This document shows positions 8,471-17,615 of a stretch of DNA of 64,000 bases, in pieces (within the stretch, counting starts at the first letter, position 1; each line of letters opens with the position of its first letter). The position numbers and the translations under genes were made by a program. The stretch lies in NCBI GenBank assembly GCA_023393115.1, contig JAEWMS010000086.1, positions 131,487 to 195,486 of the forward strand, given 5' to 3'. This stretch comes from Bacillota bacterium (GTDB taxonomy: Bacteria; Bacillota; Clostridia; Acetivibrionales; DSM-1351). The notes under the pieces were generated by a model. That model was not told the origin of the DNA, ran no database searches, and worked only from the letters and a program-made list of their open reading frames with translations.

Positions 8471-10072
8471 TTACTGCAACAAATCAAATATACCTTTTAT
8501 TCCCTTTTCTTCAAAGTTGATCATTTTCTTAAAGCCGACCAATTCGTCCTTTACAATATCATTCAAAAGACTTTGACCTAATACCTCCACCGGTGCAAGG
8601 TCGTCTGTAAATACAAGTTTGTCCTCGGTAACCTCTTGAAGATTCTGCCTCACATATTCTGAAACTTCATGTAAGGGGTTCTCCTCATTAAGCTTACTTA
8701 TATTATTATCAAAGTTATCGAGCATATCAATATCCTTTGATGCAAAAAGCAAAACATTTGTAGTATTTTTAATATCACAGGTAAAGACCTTGTTCATAAC
8801 GCTTTTAACTGTCTGACCTAAATACTGGTTTATGGGATTATCTCCCTTGGATTTCATATTTATGTTTAATATGATTATGCCACCGGGCTTAAGATGATCA
8901 GATACCTCGGTAAAAAATTCCCTTGTTGTCATGTGAAAGGGAATAGTTATATCATGATAGGCATCAACCATAATAACATCATATTGTTTACAGTTTTTAT
9001 CAGATAAAAAGGTTCTGCCATCGGTTTCATAGACTGTTGCTTCATCTTCGGTTACGCCGAAGTATTTTCTTGAAAGTTCAACTATTTTGGAATCTATCTC
9101 AACAGCATCAGTTTTTACATTTTTATAGTAGAGTTTTGACTGTTTGGCATATGTACCGGTACCGTTGCCCAGAATTAGCAGATCGAGATTTTTGTCCTGA
9201 TTGAAGTCCTTTAGGAACTGAGGAGCCATAAGCGCATAATCATAGTAAAGACCTGAAAGCTTATTATCCTTCCTGTATACAGATTGGACACCGAAAGCTA
9301 CATTTGTTGAAAGGTAGACAGCTTCATCGTCCTCTGAAACCTGGAGATAATTATATACCGATTCACCCTCGTAAATACAATCCTTCCAGAAGGCATAAGA
9401 ATTCGACAAGGGGAGAAAAACAAGTACCAGTATCAAAATTGAACTTGCGATTACTCTCACCATTTTAACCTTTTTTACTAAAAAGTAACTTAAGCAGATT
9501 AGGTTTAAAATCAATGCAAATAGCAAAAATGTTTTGTTTGTTCCGATATAGGGAATTGTAACAAAGGTAGGTAAAAAGGTTCCAATTATACTGCCGATAG
9601 TATTTGCGGCGTAAATTTTACCAGTAGTTTTGCCGGCGTTTTCTAAATCTGTTACTCCCAGCTTGACTAAGTAAGGGGAAACCATCCCAAGTCCTATTAA
9701 TGGAGCTGAGAACAGAACCAGACAGGATATAGCCGTGCCTGTAACCAGTAAGTCATTAGAAAAAAACAAAGCGAGTAATCCGGTTATAGCCAAAACAACA
9801 TACTTACCAATAAACGGAATTACAGCTATCCATAGTGCCGCTCCCCAGATAATCAGGTACAGTTTGTTAAGACTGTTGTTTTTATCTGCCGTTCTTCCTC
9901 CGAAAATATTTCCAATGCTTAGTGAAATCATAATCAAACCGATAATGACCGTCCAAATGATCTGAGAAGTTCCAAACGTTGGTGCTAACAATCTTGAAAT
10001 GCTCAGTTCAACTGCCATTACCGACATGCCACAAAAAAACGAGGTGGCGTACAAAAGAAGCTTTTTTTCCAT
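8471..10072 (-). CDS. Membrane-fused spermidine synthase-like protein
   Basis: A two-part protein of 533 residues. The N-terminal ~215 residues contain about seven hydrophobic helices (e.g. ...LLLYATSFFCGMSVMAVE) of the fused-MFS/SpeE type. The C-terminal ~300 residues carry a Rossmann methyltransferase-like fold with L-G-N-G-T-G, an acidic end of strand 2 (A-V-E-I-D) and V-D-A-Y-H-D, matching the spermidine synthase family. The canonical G-G-G-D-G is degenerate here, so aminopropyl transfer is not assured, and substrate and role are unknown. Start: the ATG at 10072 (MEKKLLLYATSFF) is preceded by AAAGGA, whereas the upstream ATG at 10096 has no RBS. Monocistronic between divergent LysM and the gltX leader. 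Confidence 0.75.
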   Translation of the reverse strand: MEKKLLLYATSFFCGMSVMAVELSISRLLAPTFGTSQIIWTVIIGLIMISLSIGNIFGGRTADKNNSLNKLYLIIWGAALWIAVIPFIGKYVVLAITGLLALFFSNDLLVTGTAISCLVLFSAPLIGLGMVSPYLVKLGVTDLENAGKTTGKIYAANTIGSIIGTFLPTFVTIPYIGTNKTFLLFALILNLICLSYFLVKKVKMVRVIASSILILVLVFLPLSNSYAFWKDCIYEGESVYNYLQVSEDDEAVYLSTNVAFGVQSVYRKDNKLSGLYYDYALMAPQFLKDFNQDKNLDLLILGNGTGTYAKQSKLYYKNVKTDAVEIDSKIVELSRKYFGVTEDEATVYETDGRTFLSDKNCKQYDVIMVDAYHDITIPFHMTTREFFTEVSDHLKPGGIIILNINMKSKGDNPINQYLGQTVKSVMNKVFTCDIKNTTNVLLFASKDIDMLDNFDNNISKLNEENPLHEVSEYVRQNLQEVTEDKLVFTDDLAPVEVLGQSLLNDIVKDELVGFKKMINFEEKGIKGIFDLLQ

Positions 10073-10316
10073 AAGTCCTTTTTCCTGTCCTTTCATAATG
10101 TAATTACAACTTCTGTAGAAGCCTAGTCTTTGGTACTCAACTGTAATTGCTGACTTATTCCATAGTATATAGTTTATCTCATAATGGGTTATTTGTGAAA
10201 TGGTTATTTACTGTAAGATACATTTTAGAAACTTAAAACATACAATATAGTATAAATAAAAATCATGTAATAGTGTAATTGAAGTTATTACTCCAACTTG
10301 AATTAAGGAGGATGAA

Positions 10317-11066
10317 ATGAAGATAGGAAATATTGAAGTATTCAGGTACATGGTACAGCAAAATGATACTCTTGAGATGATTGCATTTAAATTCAATACA
10401 AGCCTTGATACAATCACAGCAGTTAACAGAGGAACCGATTTAAGCAACCTGTACATAGGACAGGAAATATTTGTAGGTATTGGATACTCTGATTTGCCAA
10501 CTAATGCTACTTCTTCCGATGGAAGCAGGGTTGCAAGGCTTCAATTAATGAAGAAATTGAGAACATTATGGGTACAACATGTCATGTGGACAAGGTTTAC
10601 AATTTTAAGTATTGTTGAAAAGCTGCCTGATGTTGAGTATGTAACTAATAGGCTTCTAAGGAACCCTGCCGACTTTGCAGAATTGCTAGTCAATCTCTAT
10701 GGCAGACAAAAAGCCGACACATTTAAGAAATTATTTACAGATCATTTAACTATAGCTGCACAGCTTGTTAAGGCAGCCGCCCAGGGTGATACTCAAACAG
10801 CAGAATCGGCTGAAAGGGAGTGGTACCGCAATGCGGGACGGATAGCCGAGTTTTTTGCAGCAATTAACCCATACTGGTCTAAAAAACAATGGGTTGATAT
10901 GTTAAATGAACACCTCAAATTAACTAAGACTGAAGCAGTAGAATTAATATCCAGGCAATACGAAAAAAGTATAAGGACTTTTGATGAAATTGAAAAACAG
11001 GCATTAGTAATGGCGGATATGATGTATGAGGGCATTTCAAAACAGTTTGAATTATCTAGGCATTAA
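10317..11066 (+). CDS. LysM-domain protein with conserved helical C-terminus
   Basis: 249 residues. The LysM domain (about 5-52) reads FRYMVQQNDTLEMIAFKFN, then a NRG and L-Y-I-G-Q-E-I-F end, so it should bind peptidoglycan or a related glycan. There is no signal peptide or membrane segment. The remaining ~180 residues are predicted all-helical and W/H-rich (W-V-Q-H-V-M-W-T-R; Y-W-S-K-K-Q-W), a clostridial domain whose function I do not know. TAAGGAGGATGAA immediately precedes the ATG. An intrinsic terminator follows at 11125, so the gene is probably transcribed alone. A spore-coat or cell-wall association is possible, as for other signal-less LysM proteins of sporeformers. Confidence 0.75.
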   Translation: MKIGNIEVFRYMVQQNDTLEMIAFKFNTSLDTITAVNRGTDLSNLYIGQEIFVGIGYSDLPTNATSSDGSRVARLQLMKKLRTLWVQHVMWTRFTILSIVEKLPDVEYVTNRLLRNPADFAELLVNLYGRQKADTFKKLFTDHLTIAAQLVKAAAQGDTQTAESAEREWYRNAGRIAEFFAAINPYWSKKQWVDMLNEHLKLTKTEAVELISRQYEKSIRTFDEIEKQALVMADMMYEGISKQFELSRH

Positions 11067-11124
11067 TATCTTCTTTAGATAGGTTGTATAGTTAAAAGCG
11101 CAATTGATTAATTAGTTGTAAGAT

Positions 11125-11157
11125 ACAGTAACAGGGATAATGTTACTGTTTTTTTAT
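11125..11157 (+). terminator. Intrinsic terminator of the LysM gene
   Basis: A 9-bp stem, ACAGTAACA (11125-11133) with TGTTACTGT (11141-11149), has a 7-nt loop and runs straight into a run of T. Confidence 0.9.
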
Positions 11158-11222
11158 TCCATATTAGTTGAGATTTATTCATAGGTAAAAGACACATATC
11201 AACAAAATTAAACAATTTAACC

Positions 11223-11251
11223 TTGTATACAATGAACAATTTGTATATAAT
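11223..11251 (+). promoter_or_regulatory. Promoter for pta
   Basis: TTGTAT (11223-11228), a 17-bp spacer and TATAAT (11246-11251). The predicted start near 11258 leaves a leader of about 110 nt before the pta start. TTGTATA occurs on both sides of the spacer (11223, 11241), giving an imperfect repeat across the promoter. Confidence 0.65.
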
Positions 11252-11365
11252 AAAAGTGGTGCCAGTACTTGTTTGCAGGTATTATGACCAAGTATTAAAA
11301 TAAAAATATATATTTATGGGATACTTTTTAATATAATGTGTTACTTAAGAAAGGGGACTATCGGT

Positions 11366-12361
11366 ATGAATTTTTTAGAGCAGATTATTAGCAGGGCAAA
11401 AAGTGATATTAAGACAATCGTATTACCTGAAAGTACTGATATCAGAACAATAAAGGCTGCGGCAATGATTCAGGAACAGGGGATAGCAAATGTTATTCTT
11501 GTTGGTAACAAGGATGAAATAAAGAAACTAGCTGGAGACCTTGACATATCCAAGGCGCAAATTGTTGATCCGGCTCATTTTGATAAATTTGATGAGTATG
11601 TAGATACTTTATATGAGCTCAGAAAAGCAAAAGGTATGACATTGGAACAGGCAAGAAAATTATTAAGTGAAAATGTATTGTATTTCGGTATAATGATGGT
11701 AAAAATGGGTGCAGCTGACGGAATGGTAGCCGGAGCTATAAACTCAACAGGAAATACATTAAGACCGGCACTTCAGATATTAAAGACTGCTCCGGGAGCA
11801 AAGCTGGTATCTGCCTTCTTTATAATGGTAGTTCCAAACTGTGAGTATGGTGAAAATGGTGTATTTGTATACGGTGACAGCGGTCTTGTTGAAAATCCAA
11901 ACGCTGATGAACTTTCAGAAATTGCAATTGCTTCATCAAAATCCTTTAAGAGTCTTGTACAGGCAGAGCCAGTTGTAGCTATGCTTTCTTATTCAACCTA
12001 CGGAAGTGCGAAAAGTGAATTGACAGAAAAAGTTGTTGAAGCTACAAAGCTTGCTAAACAGAAGGCCCCAGAGCTTCAACTCGACGGCGAACTCCAGGCT
12101 GATGCTGCCATAGTTGCTTCGGTGGGACAGTCAAAAGCCCCTGGAAGTCCAGTTGCAGGTAAGGCAAATGTATTAATATTCCCGGATTTAAATTGTGGTA
12201 ACATTTCGTACAAGCTTACACAAAGACTTGCCAAAGCAGATGCTTACGGCCCAATAATTCAAGGATTGGCAAGACCAGTAAATGACCTTTCAAGAGGCTG
12301 CAGTGCTGAAGATATAGTTGGTGTTGTAGCAATTACCTGTGTTCAGGCACAGAATATGTAA
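11366..12361 (+). CDS. pta: Phosphate acetyltransferase
   Basis: 331 residues from MNFLEQIISRAKSD, the length of the short single-domain Pta found in clostridia. It interconverts acetyl-CoA and acetyl phosphate. Family features include the N-terminal V-L-P-E-S-T-D segment and the C-terminal substrate-binding stretches G-Q-S-K-A-P-G-S-P-V-A-G-K-A-N and Q-G-L-A-R-P-V-N-D-L-S-R-G. The longer in-frame ATG at 11336 lies before the AAAGGGG ribosome-binding site; the ATG at 11366, 9 nt after that site, gives the family N-terminus. ackA follows 136 bp downstream, so the two make the acetate/ATP pathway of this fermenter. The gap between them contains a repeat-element fragment. Confidence 0.96.
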   Translation: MNFLEQIISRAKSDIKTIVLPESTDIRTIKAAAMIQEQGIANVILVGNKDEIKKLAGDLDISKAQIVDPAHFDKFDEYVDTLYELRKAKGMTLEQARKLLSENVLYFGIMMVKMGAADGMVAGAINSTGNTLRPALQILKTAPGAKLVSAFFIMVVPNCEYGENGVFVYGDSGLVENPNADELSEIAIASSKSFKSLVQAEPVVAMLSYSTYGSAKSELTEKVVEATKLAKQKAPELQLDGELQADAAIVASVGQSKAPGSPVAGKANVLIFPDLNCGNISYKLTQRLAKADAYGPIIQGLARPVNDLSRGCSAEDIVGVVAITCVQAQNM

Positions 12362-12367
12362 TTATAA

Positions 12368-12430
12368 GCAGTGAAGAGTGAAGGGTAAATAGTGAATAGT
12401 TTTGGAAGGTTTGCTGCGCAAACCGGAATT
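12368..12430 (+). repeat. Half copy of a MITE-like GTGAA/hairpin repeat
   Basis: Begins GCAGTGAAGAGTGAA, continues with AATAGTGAATAGTT, then a 7-bp hairpin GGTTTGC-TGC-GCAAACC (12408-12424). The right half of the element at 49703-49901, read in reverse, has the same order and nearly the same bases. It lies between pta and ackA without disrupting either. Confidence 0.7.
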
Positions 12431-12497
12431 TGATAAAGGCAATAAAGAGTTAAGAGTTAAGGTAGTAACGTAAATAAATTTTAGGAGATGAATTTAA

Positions 12498-13691
12498 ATG
12501 AAGGTTTTAGTTATAAACGCAGGTAGTTCTTCATTAAAGTATCAGTTAATTGATATGACTAATGAATCTGTTCTTGCTAAAGGATTATGTGACAGAATAG
12601 GTATTGAAAACTCATTTATCAAGCAGTCAAAGGGAGATGAAGAAGCTGTTGTTATCAATAAGGTCTTAAAGAATCATAAAGACGCAATTGAGGCTGTTAT
12701 CAGTGCACTTACCGATGATAAGATTGGTGTTATAAAGAGTATGTCTGAAATATCAGCTGTAGGACACAGAATAGTTCACGGAGGAGAAAAATTCAACAGC
12801 TCTGCAGTTATTAACGAACAGGTTATGGATGCAGTAAGAGAATGTATTGATATAGCTCCCCTTCACAACCCGCCCAATATTATCGGTATCGAAGCTTGTC
12901 AGCAGATTATGCCTAACGTACCAATGGTTGGGGTGTTTGATACAACCTTCCACAGTTCAATGCCTGAGCATTCATATCTTTATGCTATCCCATACGAGTT
13001 GTATCAGAAGTATGGAATAAGAAAATATGGCTTCCACGGTACATCACACAAGTATGTTTCTGAGAGAGCCGCAGAATTGCTTGGTAAGCCTTTAAGTGAT
13101 TTAAAAATAATAACCTGTCATCTGGGTAACGGCTCAAGTATATGCGCTGTTAACAAGGGAAAGTCAATAGATACTTCAATGGGCTTCACACCATTACAGG
13201 GACTTGCTATGGGTACCAGAAGCGGTACAATTGACCCTGAAGTTGTCACTTATCTGATGGAAAAGGAAGACCTCACAGTTAAGGGAATTAGTAATCTGTT
13301 GAATAAAAAATCCGGTGTTCTTGGAGTTTCAGGTGTAAGCAGCGATTTCAGAGATCTTCATTCTGCAGCTGATGAAGGAAACAAACGTGCTCAACTGGCC
13401 CTTGATATATTTGCATACGGTGTTAAGAAGTTTATCGGAGAGTATATTGCAGTTATGAACGGTGTGGATGCTATCGTATTCACCGCCGGTATTGGTGAAA
13501 ATAACTCGATAATGAGAAGTATGGTTCTGGATAACATGGACTTCTTTGGCATTGAGATTGATGCTGAGAAAAACAAGATCAGAGGTCAGGAGATAGATAT
13601 AAGTACTCCGGATGCTACAGTAAGAACACTTGTTATTCCGACAAATGAAGAACTTGCTATTGCAAGAGAAACAATGAGACTTTTGAAATAA
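12498..13691 (+). CDS. ackA: Acetate kinase
   Basis: 397 residues, the standard AckA length. Signatures of the acetokinase family: N-terminal V-L-V-I-N-A-G-S-S-S-L-K, G-H-R-I-V-H-G-G-E, the second signature G-F-H-G-T-S-H-K-Y-V, the phosphate loop H-L-G-N-G-S-S, and F-T-A-G-I-G-E-N. It makes ATP and acetate from acetyl phosphate supplied by Pta just upstream. TAGGAG lies 9 nt before the ATG. A 15-bp hairpin follows the stop, closing the pta-ackA unit. Confidence 0.98.
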   Translation: MKVLVINAGSSSLKYQLIDMTNESVLAKGLCDRIGIENSFIKQSKGDEEAVVINKVLKNHKDAIEAVISALTDDKIGVIKSMSEISAVGHRIVHGGEKFNSSAVINEQVMDAVRECIDIAPLHNPPNIIGIEACQQIMPNVPMVGVFDTTFHSSMPEHSYLYAIPYELYQKYGIRKYGFHGTSHKYVSERAAELLGKPLSDLKIITCHLGNGSSICAVNKGKSIDTSMGFTPLQGLAMGTRSGTIDPEVVTYLMEKEDLTVKGISNLLNKKSGVLGVSGVSSDFRDLHSAADEGNKRAQLALDIFAYGVKKFIGEYIAVMNGVDAIVFTAGIGENNSIMRSMVLDNMDFFGIEIDAEKNKIRGQEIDISTPDATVRTLVIPTNEELAIARETMRLLK

Positions 13692-13774
13692 TATTTCTTC
13701 ATTAATATATTGTCTATAATATTAAACTATCTATATACTGAGATAATATTAATTAAAAATATAGGTAATAATAG

Positions 13775-13816
13775 ATTATATACTCAACAATCATATCTGA
13801 CTGTTGAGTATATAAT
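13775..13816 (+). terminator. Terminator after ackA
   Basis: A perfect 15-bp stem, ATTATATACTCAACA (13775-13789) with 13802-13816, has a 12-nt loop, then TTTGAGG. It is AT-rich but long and symmetrical. Confidence 0.75.
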
Positions 13817-13869
13817 TTTGAGGTATATATTTAGGTATATAATTAATTAAAAATACAGGAATTGAATTA

Positions 13870-13898
13870 TTGACAAAAGAGGTATTAGTTAGTATAAT
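13870..13898 (+). promoter_or_regulatory. Perfect-consensus promoter for yceD-rpmF
   Basis: TTGACA (13870-13875), a 17-bp spacer, then TATAAT (13893-13898). Both hexamers match the housekeeping sigma consensus exactly. Transcription should start near 13905, which rules out the TTG at 13904 as a start codon and supports the ATG at 13928. Confidence 0.92.
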
Positions 13899-13927
13899 AT
13901 CAGTTGTCGGTTTTTAAGAGGTTACTA

Positions 13928-14425
13928 ATGAGAGTTAATGTGTCTGATATTGTTAAAACTGAAGGAGCCGGGATTGACGTCGATTTTAGCGATGATTTAC
14001 CGGAATTACGGGAGTACGATACTTCAGTAGAGTTTAAACCTTCATTTGAGTTTACAGGGCGCATCGTAAATTTGGGTGGCCTGTTAAAACTAAGTGGTGA
14101 TCTTCATTTCGAGTTTAATGCAAATTGCCTCAGATGTCTGAAACAAGTACATACTGAATCAGATATCAAGGTTGAAGAGAGCTTTGTCGAGGTTTCTAAA
14201 TCCGATGATGTTGAAGCATATACTTTTGAAGGAAATGTTGTGGACATTGATAAGCCACTTATGGACAACATAATTCTTGCATTACCAATGAAGACCATTT
14301 GCAGTGATGACTGTAAAGGCTTATGCAAGACATGTGGTACTAATTTAAACATAAAAAGTTGTAATTGTGATGAACGCAAAATAGTAGACCCAAGAATGGA
14401 AATTCTTAAAGATTATTTCAAGTAG
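13928..14425 (+). CDS. DUF177/YceD family protein
   Basis: 165 residues from MRVNVSDIVKTEG. The family is widely encoded next to rpmF, exactly as here (46 bp upstream), and has been linked to large-subunit rRNA accumulation in other bacteria and plants. The core motif is C-L-R-C near residue 69-72. A second cysteine cluster, C-S-D-D-C-K-G-L-C-K-T-C-G-T-N-L-N, lies toward the C-terminus and ends C-N-C-D, the usual DUF177 metal-binding-like motif. RBS AAGAGG lies 6 nt before the ATG. It shares the strong promoter at 13870 with rpmF. Confidence 0.9.
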   Translation: MRVNVSDIVKTEGAGIDVDFSDDLPELREYDTSVEFKPSFEFTGRIVNLGGLLKLSGDLHFEFNANCLRCLKQVHTESDIKVEESFVEVSKSDDVEAYTFEGNVVDIDKPLMDNIILALPMKTICSDDCKGLCKTCGTNLNIKSCNCDERKIVDPRMEILKDYFK

Positions 14426-14471
14426 GTTTCTACTTATTAAATGGTTGCATTATAGTAGGGAGGTGTTATTG

Positions 14472-14654
14472 ATGGCAAATCCAAAGCGTAGATGGTCCAA
14501 GGCAAGAACAGGTAAAAGAAGATCCCAGTGGAAACTGGCATCACCAACTCTAGTAAGCTGCCCACAGTGTCATGTTTTTAAGCTGCCTCACAGGGTATGT
14601 GGTGAATGTGGATATTATGATGGCAAACAGGTAGTTAAAGTAGAAGCTAAATAA
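14472..14654 (+). CDS. rpmF: 50S ribosomal protein L32
   Basis: 60 residues starting MANPKRRWSKARTGKRRSQW, the classic L32 N-terminus. The zinc ribbon keeps all four cysteines (C-P-Q-C and C-G-E-C), so this is the zinc-containing (C+) form and not a zinc-independent paralogue. AGGGAGG precedes the ATG. A compact terminator follows, so yceD-rpmF is a two-gene unit. Confidence 0.98.
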   Translation: MANPKRRWSKARTGKRRSQWKLASPTLVSCPQCHVFKLPHRVCGECGYYDGKQVVKVEAK

Positions 14655-14666
14655 TAATATGTCATT

Positions 14667-14694
14667 AAAGCAGCGGGATTAGTCTTGCTGCTTT
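14667..14694 (+). terminator. Terminator of yceD-rpmF
   Basis: An 8-bp stem, AAAGCAGC (14667-14674) with GCTGCTTT (14687-14694), is followed by a T-rich tail. Confidence 0.85.
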
Positions 14695-14855
14695 TTGATT
14701 TATTTGGATAAAAAAACTTGTGGTTTTAGTAAATTGCTAACAATCAAGTGCTACCCATTAGAATAAAGTTTATTAAAAAGGTAAATTGTATAATAGTAAA
14801 AGTTGCTGGTAGTTTCAGAAATTTGAATATATTAAACAGTGAGAAGGTGCTTTCC

Positions 14856-16175
14856 TTGAGCAAAAACAAAATAAAAATATGTACCGTCCTTCCGGGCAGC
14901 ATTGCAGAAGAAGCAGGAATCGAGGCAGGTGACATGCTGCTGTCCATCAATGGGGAGGCCATTAAAGATATATTTGATTATAGATACTATCAGGCTTCTG
15001 AAGAGATTCTTCTGGAGGTTGAAAAAGCCGACGGTGAAATATGGGAAATAGAAGTTGATAAAGATGAAAGTGAGGAAATAGGCCTCGAATTTGAGGATTC
15101 TCTTATAGATGGTGCAAAAAGCTGTACCAACAAGTGTATCTTCTGTTTTATTGATCAACTTCCCAAAGGTATGCGGGAAACTGTTTACTTTAAGGATGAT
15201 GATTCCCGACTTTCTTTTCTGACAGGGAATTATGTTACTCTGACCAATGTTAAGAAGGAAGAGTTAAAAAGAATTATCCATTACAGAATGTCTCCCATTA
15301 ATGTATCGGTACACACCACCAATCCCGACCTAAGAAAATTTATGCTTGGAAACAGGTTTGCCGGTGATGTGCTGGATAAAATTAAAATGCTTACAGATAG
15401 TGGGATTGAGGTTAACTGTCAAATTGTTTTATGCAGAAATATCAATGATAACGAGGAACTGGACAGAACTCTGGAGGATCTTTCAGGACTGGTACCCGGA
15501 ATTAACAGTATATCAATAGTACCGGTAGGGATTAGCAGACATAGAGAAAAATTATTTGACTTAGTACCCTTTGACAAGGAAAGCAGCGGCCAAGTAATTA
15601 AGCAGGTACATAAGTGGCAGAACAGGCTGCTTAAGGAGAAGGGTTCCAGAGTGGTTTACCTTTCAGATGAGTTTTACATCAATGCTGATATAGAACTACC
15701 TAAATATAAGGATTACGAAGGCTTTCCTCAAATAGAGAACGGTGTTGGTATGGCTGCTTCCTTAATAAAGGAAGTTTCAGATGCCTTAAAAAATAAAAAA
15801 GTGCCTACTTTAATTGAAAATAGGCACGTAAGCATAGCAACGGGTAGACTAGTTAAAAAAATTATATTACAATTGGTACAAGAAATAAAATCCCAATTCC
15901 CAGACTTACATGTTGACGTCTATGATATTGAAAATGATTTTTTCGGACCATACGTTACAGTTTGCGGACTGCTTACCGGACAGGACATATCACGGCAGCT
16001 TAAAGGTAAGGAATTGGGACAGGAACTCTTAATCAGCAGAAGTATGTTAAGAGCCGGAGAACATGTTCTCTTGGATGATTATACAGTTGAACAGCTGGAA
16101 TCGGAGCTGAATATCAAAATCCGAATAGTTGACAGCAATGGAGAGGATTTTGTGAATGCATTAATTGGTAAATAG
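14856..16175 (+). CDS. PDZ/radical SAM protein with DUF512 domain
   Basis: About 439 residues from a TTG start (MSKNKIKICTVLPGS). An N-terminal PDZ-like domain (1-70; V-L-P-G-S-I-A-E-E-A-G-I-E-A-G-D) precedes a radical-SAM-like cluster motif with Cys90, Cys94 and Cys97 in S-C-T-N-K-C-I-F-C. The DUF512 C-terminal domain follows. The family is common in Firmicutes and cyanobacteria and often sits beside der, as here; its substrate is unknown. I chose the TTG at 14856 because AAGGTG stands 6 nt before it. The frame is open back to a GTG at 14748 that has no RBS. Gap to der is 61 bp. Confidence 0.88.
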   Translation: MSKNKIKICTVLPGSIAEEAGIEAGDMLLSINGEAIKDIFDYRYYQASEEILLEVEKADGEIWEIEVDKDESEEIGLEFEDSLIDGAKSCTNKCIFCFIDQLPKGMRETVYFKDDDSRLSFLTGNYVTLTNVKKEELKRIIHYRMSPINVSVHTTNPDLRKFMLGNRFAGDVLDKIKMLTDSGIEVNCQIVLCRNINDNEELDRTLEDLSGLVPGINSISIVPVGISRHREKLFDLVPFDKESSGQVIKQVHKWQNRLLKEKGSRVVYLSDEFYINADIELPKYKDYEGFPQIENGVGMAASLIKEVSDALKNKKVPTLIENRHVSIATGRLVKKIILQLVQEIKSQFPDLHVDVYDIENDFFGPYVTVCGLLTGQDISRQLKGKELGQELLISRSMLRAGEHVLLDDYTVEQLESELNIKIRIVDSNGEDFVNALIGK

Positions 16176-16236
16176 ACTCTTATAACAGTTCTATAAAATT
16201 AATCGCATATGTTAAATAGACACGGAGGTGTAAGGT

Positions 16237-17562
16237 TTGGGAAAACCCATAGTAGCAGTTGTCGGCAGGCCAAATGTCGGAAAATCAACTTTCTTTAATT
16301 ATCTGGCAGGAAGCAGAATATCCATAGTTGAGGATACTCCAGGAGTTACCAGGGATAGAATATATGCCGAAATAGAATGGCGAAGCAAGAAATTTACCTT
16401 GATAGATACAGGTGGTATTGAACCATATTCAGAAGACATAATAATGCAGCAGATGAAGCGTCAGGCCGAAATTGCAATTGAAACCGCAGATGTTATAGTC
16501 TTTATGGTTGATGCCAAGGATGGAATGACGGCTACCGACAAGGAAGTAGCAACCATGCTTAGAAAGTCACAGAAGCCGGTTATTTTGACTGTTAATAAGG
16601 TTGACCGCGTAGGTGATCCACCTCCGGAGGTATACGAGTTCTACAACCTTGGTATGGGGGATATGGTTATCATATCTTCAGTACACGGTCTGGGAATGGG
16701 TGATCTTCTGGATGCAGTTTTTGAGCATTTCCCAGATGATATAGACAGTGAAGAGGATGAAGACATTATTAAAGTTGCGGTTGTAGGTAAACCGAATGCC
16801 GGGAAATCCTCATTAATAAATTCTATTCTGGGTGAGGAAAGGGTTATTGTCAGCAATATACCCGGAACAACCAGAGATGCCATTGATACACATGTGGAAA
16901 ATAATGGCCAGAAATATACTTTTATTGATACTGCCGGTATCAGGAAAAGGGCAAAGATAAACGAGAGCATTGAAAAGTACAGTACCATCAGATCCTGGAC
17001 CGCTATTGAGAGAGCGGATGTCTGTCTGATTATGATCGATGCCGAAGACGGTGTCACTGAGCAGGACACCAAAATTGCAGGGTATGCTCATCAACAGGGT
17101 AAAGCTTCAATAATAGTAATTAATAAATGGGATTTAATAGAGAAGCAAACAGGAACTCTTGAGGAGTACAGAAAGCAGGTACACGAAAAGCTGGGCTTCA
17201 TGACCTACGCTCCTGTTCTGTTTATTTCTGCGAAAACCGGACAACGTGTAAATAAAATATACGAGTTGATTAAATTTGTAGCAGATCAGGCAGCTTTCAG
17301 AATTTCTACGGGTATGCTTAATGATTTGGTCAATGAAGCTATAGCCATGGTTCAGCCTCCTTCAGATAAAGGAAAGAGGCTCAAGATATATTATATGACA
17401 CAGGCTGGTATCAAACCCCCGTCCTTTGTTGTATTTGTCAATGACTTGGAGTTGTTTCATTATTCATATGAACGGTACCTAGAGAATCAATTGAGAAAAA
17501 ACTTTGGTTTTGAAGGGACTCCAATCAGATTCATACACAGACAACGTGACAAAGAAGAATAA
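16237..17562 (+). CDS. der: Ribosome biogenesis GTPase Der (EngA)
   Basis: 441 residues with two tandem GTPase domains and a KH-like C-terminal domain. Domain 1: G-R-P-N-V-G-K-S-T (~10-18), D-T-G-G, N-K-V-D. Domain 2: G-K-P-N-A-G-K-S-S (~187-195), D-T-A-G-I, N-K-W-D. The KH-like domain is about 355-440. It acts in late 50S assembly. The start is a TTG (encoding GKPIVAVVGRP...) 8 nt after GGAGGTG. Order radical SAM-der-plsY-gpsA on one strand with short gaps suggests an operon. Confidence 0.97.
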   Translation: MGKPIVAVVGRPNVGKSTFFNYLAGSRISIVEDTPGVTRDRIYAEIEWRSKKFTLIDTGGIEPYSEDIIMQQMKRQAEIAIETADVIVFMVDAKDGMTATDKEVATMLRKSQKPVILTVNKVDRVGDPPPEVYEFYNLGMGDMVIISSVHGLGMGDLLDAVFEHFPDDIDSEEDEDIIKVAVVGKPNAGKSSLINSILGEERVIVSNIPGTTRDAIDTHVENNGQKYTFIDTAGIRKRAKINESIEKYSTIRSWTAIERADVCLIMIDAEDGVTEQDTKIAGYAHQQGKASIIVINKWDLIEKQTGTLEEYRKQVHEKLGFMTYAPVLFISAKTGQRVNKIYELIKFVADQAAFRISTGMLNDLVNEAIAMVQPPSDKGKRLKIYYMTQAGIKPPSFVVFVNDLELFHYSYERYLENQLRKNFGFEGTPIRFIHRQRDKEE

Positions 17563-17615
17563 TTTAGCGGTATTACAAGTAAGAAACAGAGCCATCTGGG
17601 CGGAAGAAGGTTAAT

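Noticed and set aside
11221..11255. Rex (redox) operator before pta
   Set aside because: TTGTATACAATG and TTGTATATAA are similar in look but do not fit the TTGTGA/TCACAA type palindrome.
13904..13927. TTG at 13904 as the start of the DUF177 gene
   Set aside because: It coincides with the predicted transcription start of the perfect promoter at 13870-13898; the ATG at 13928 has an RBS.
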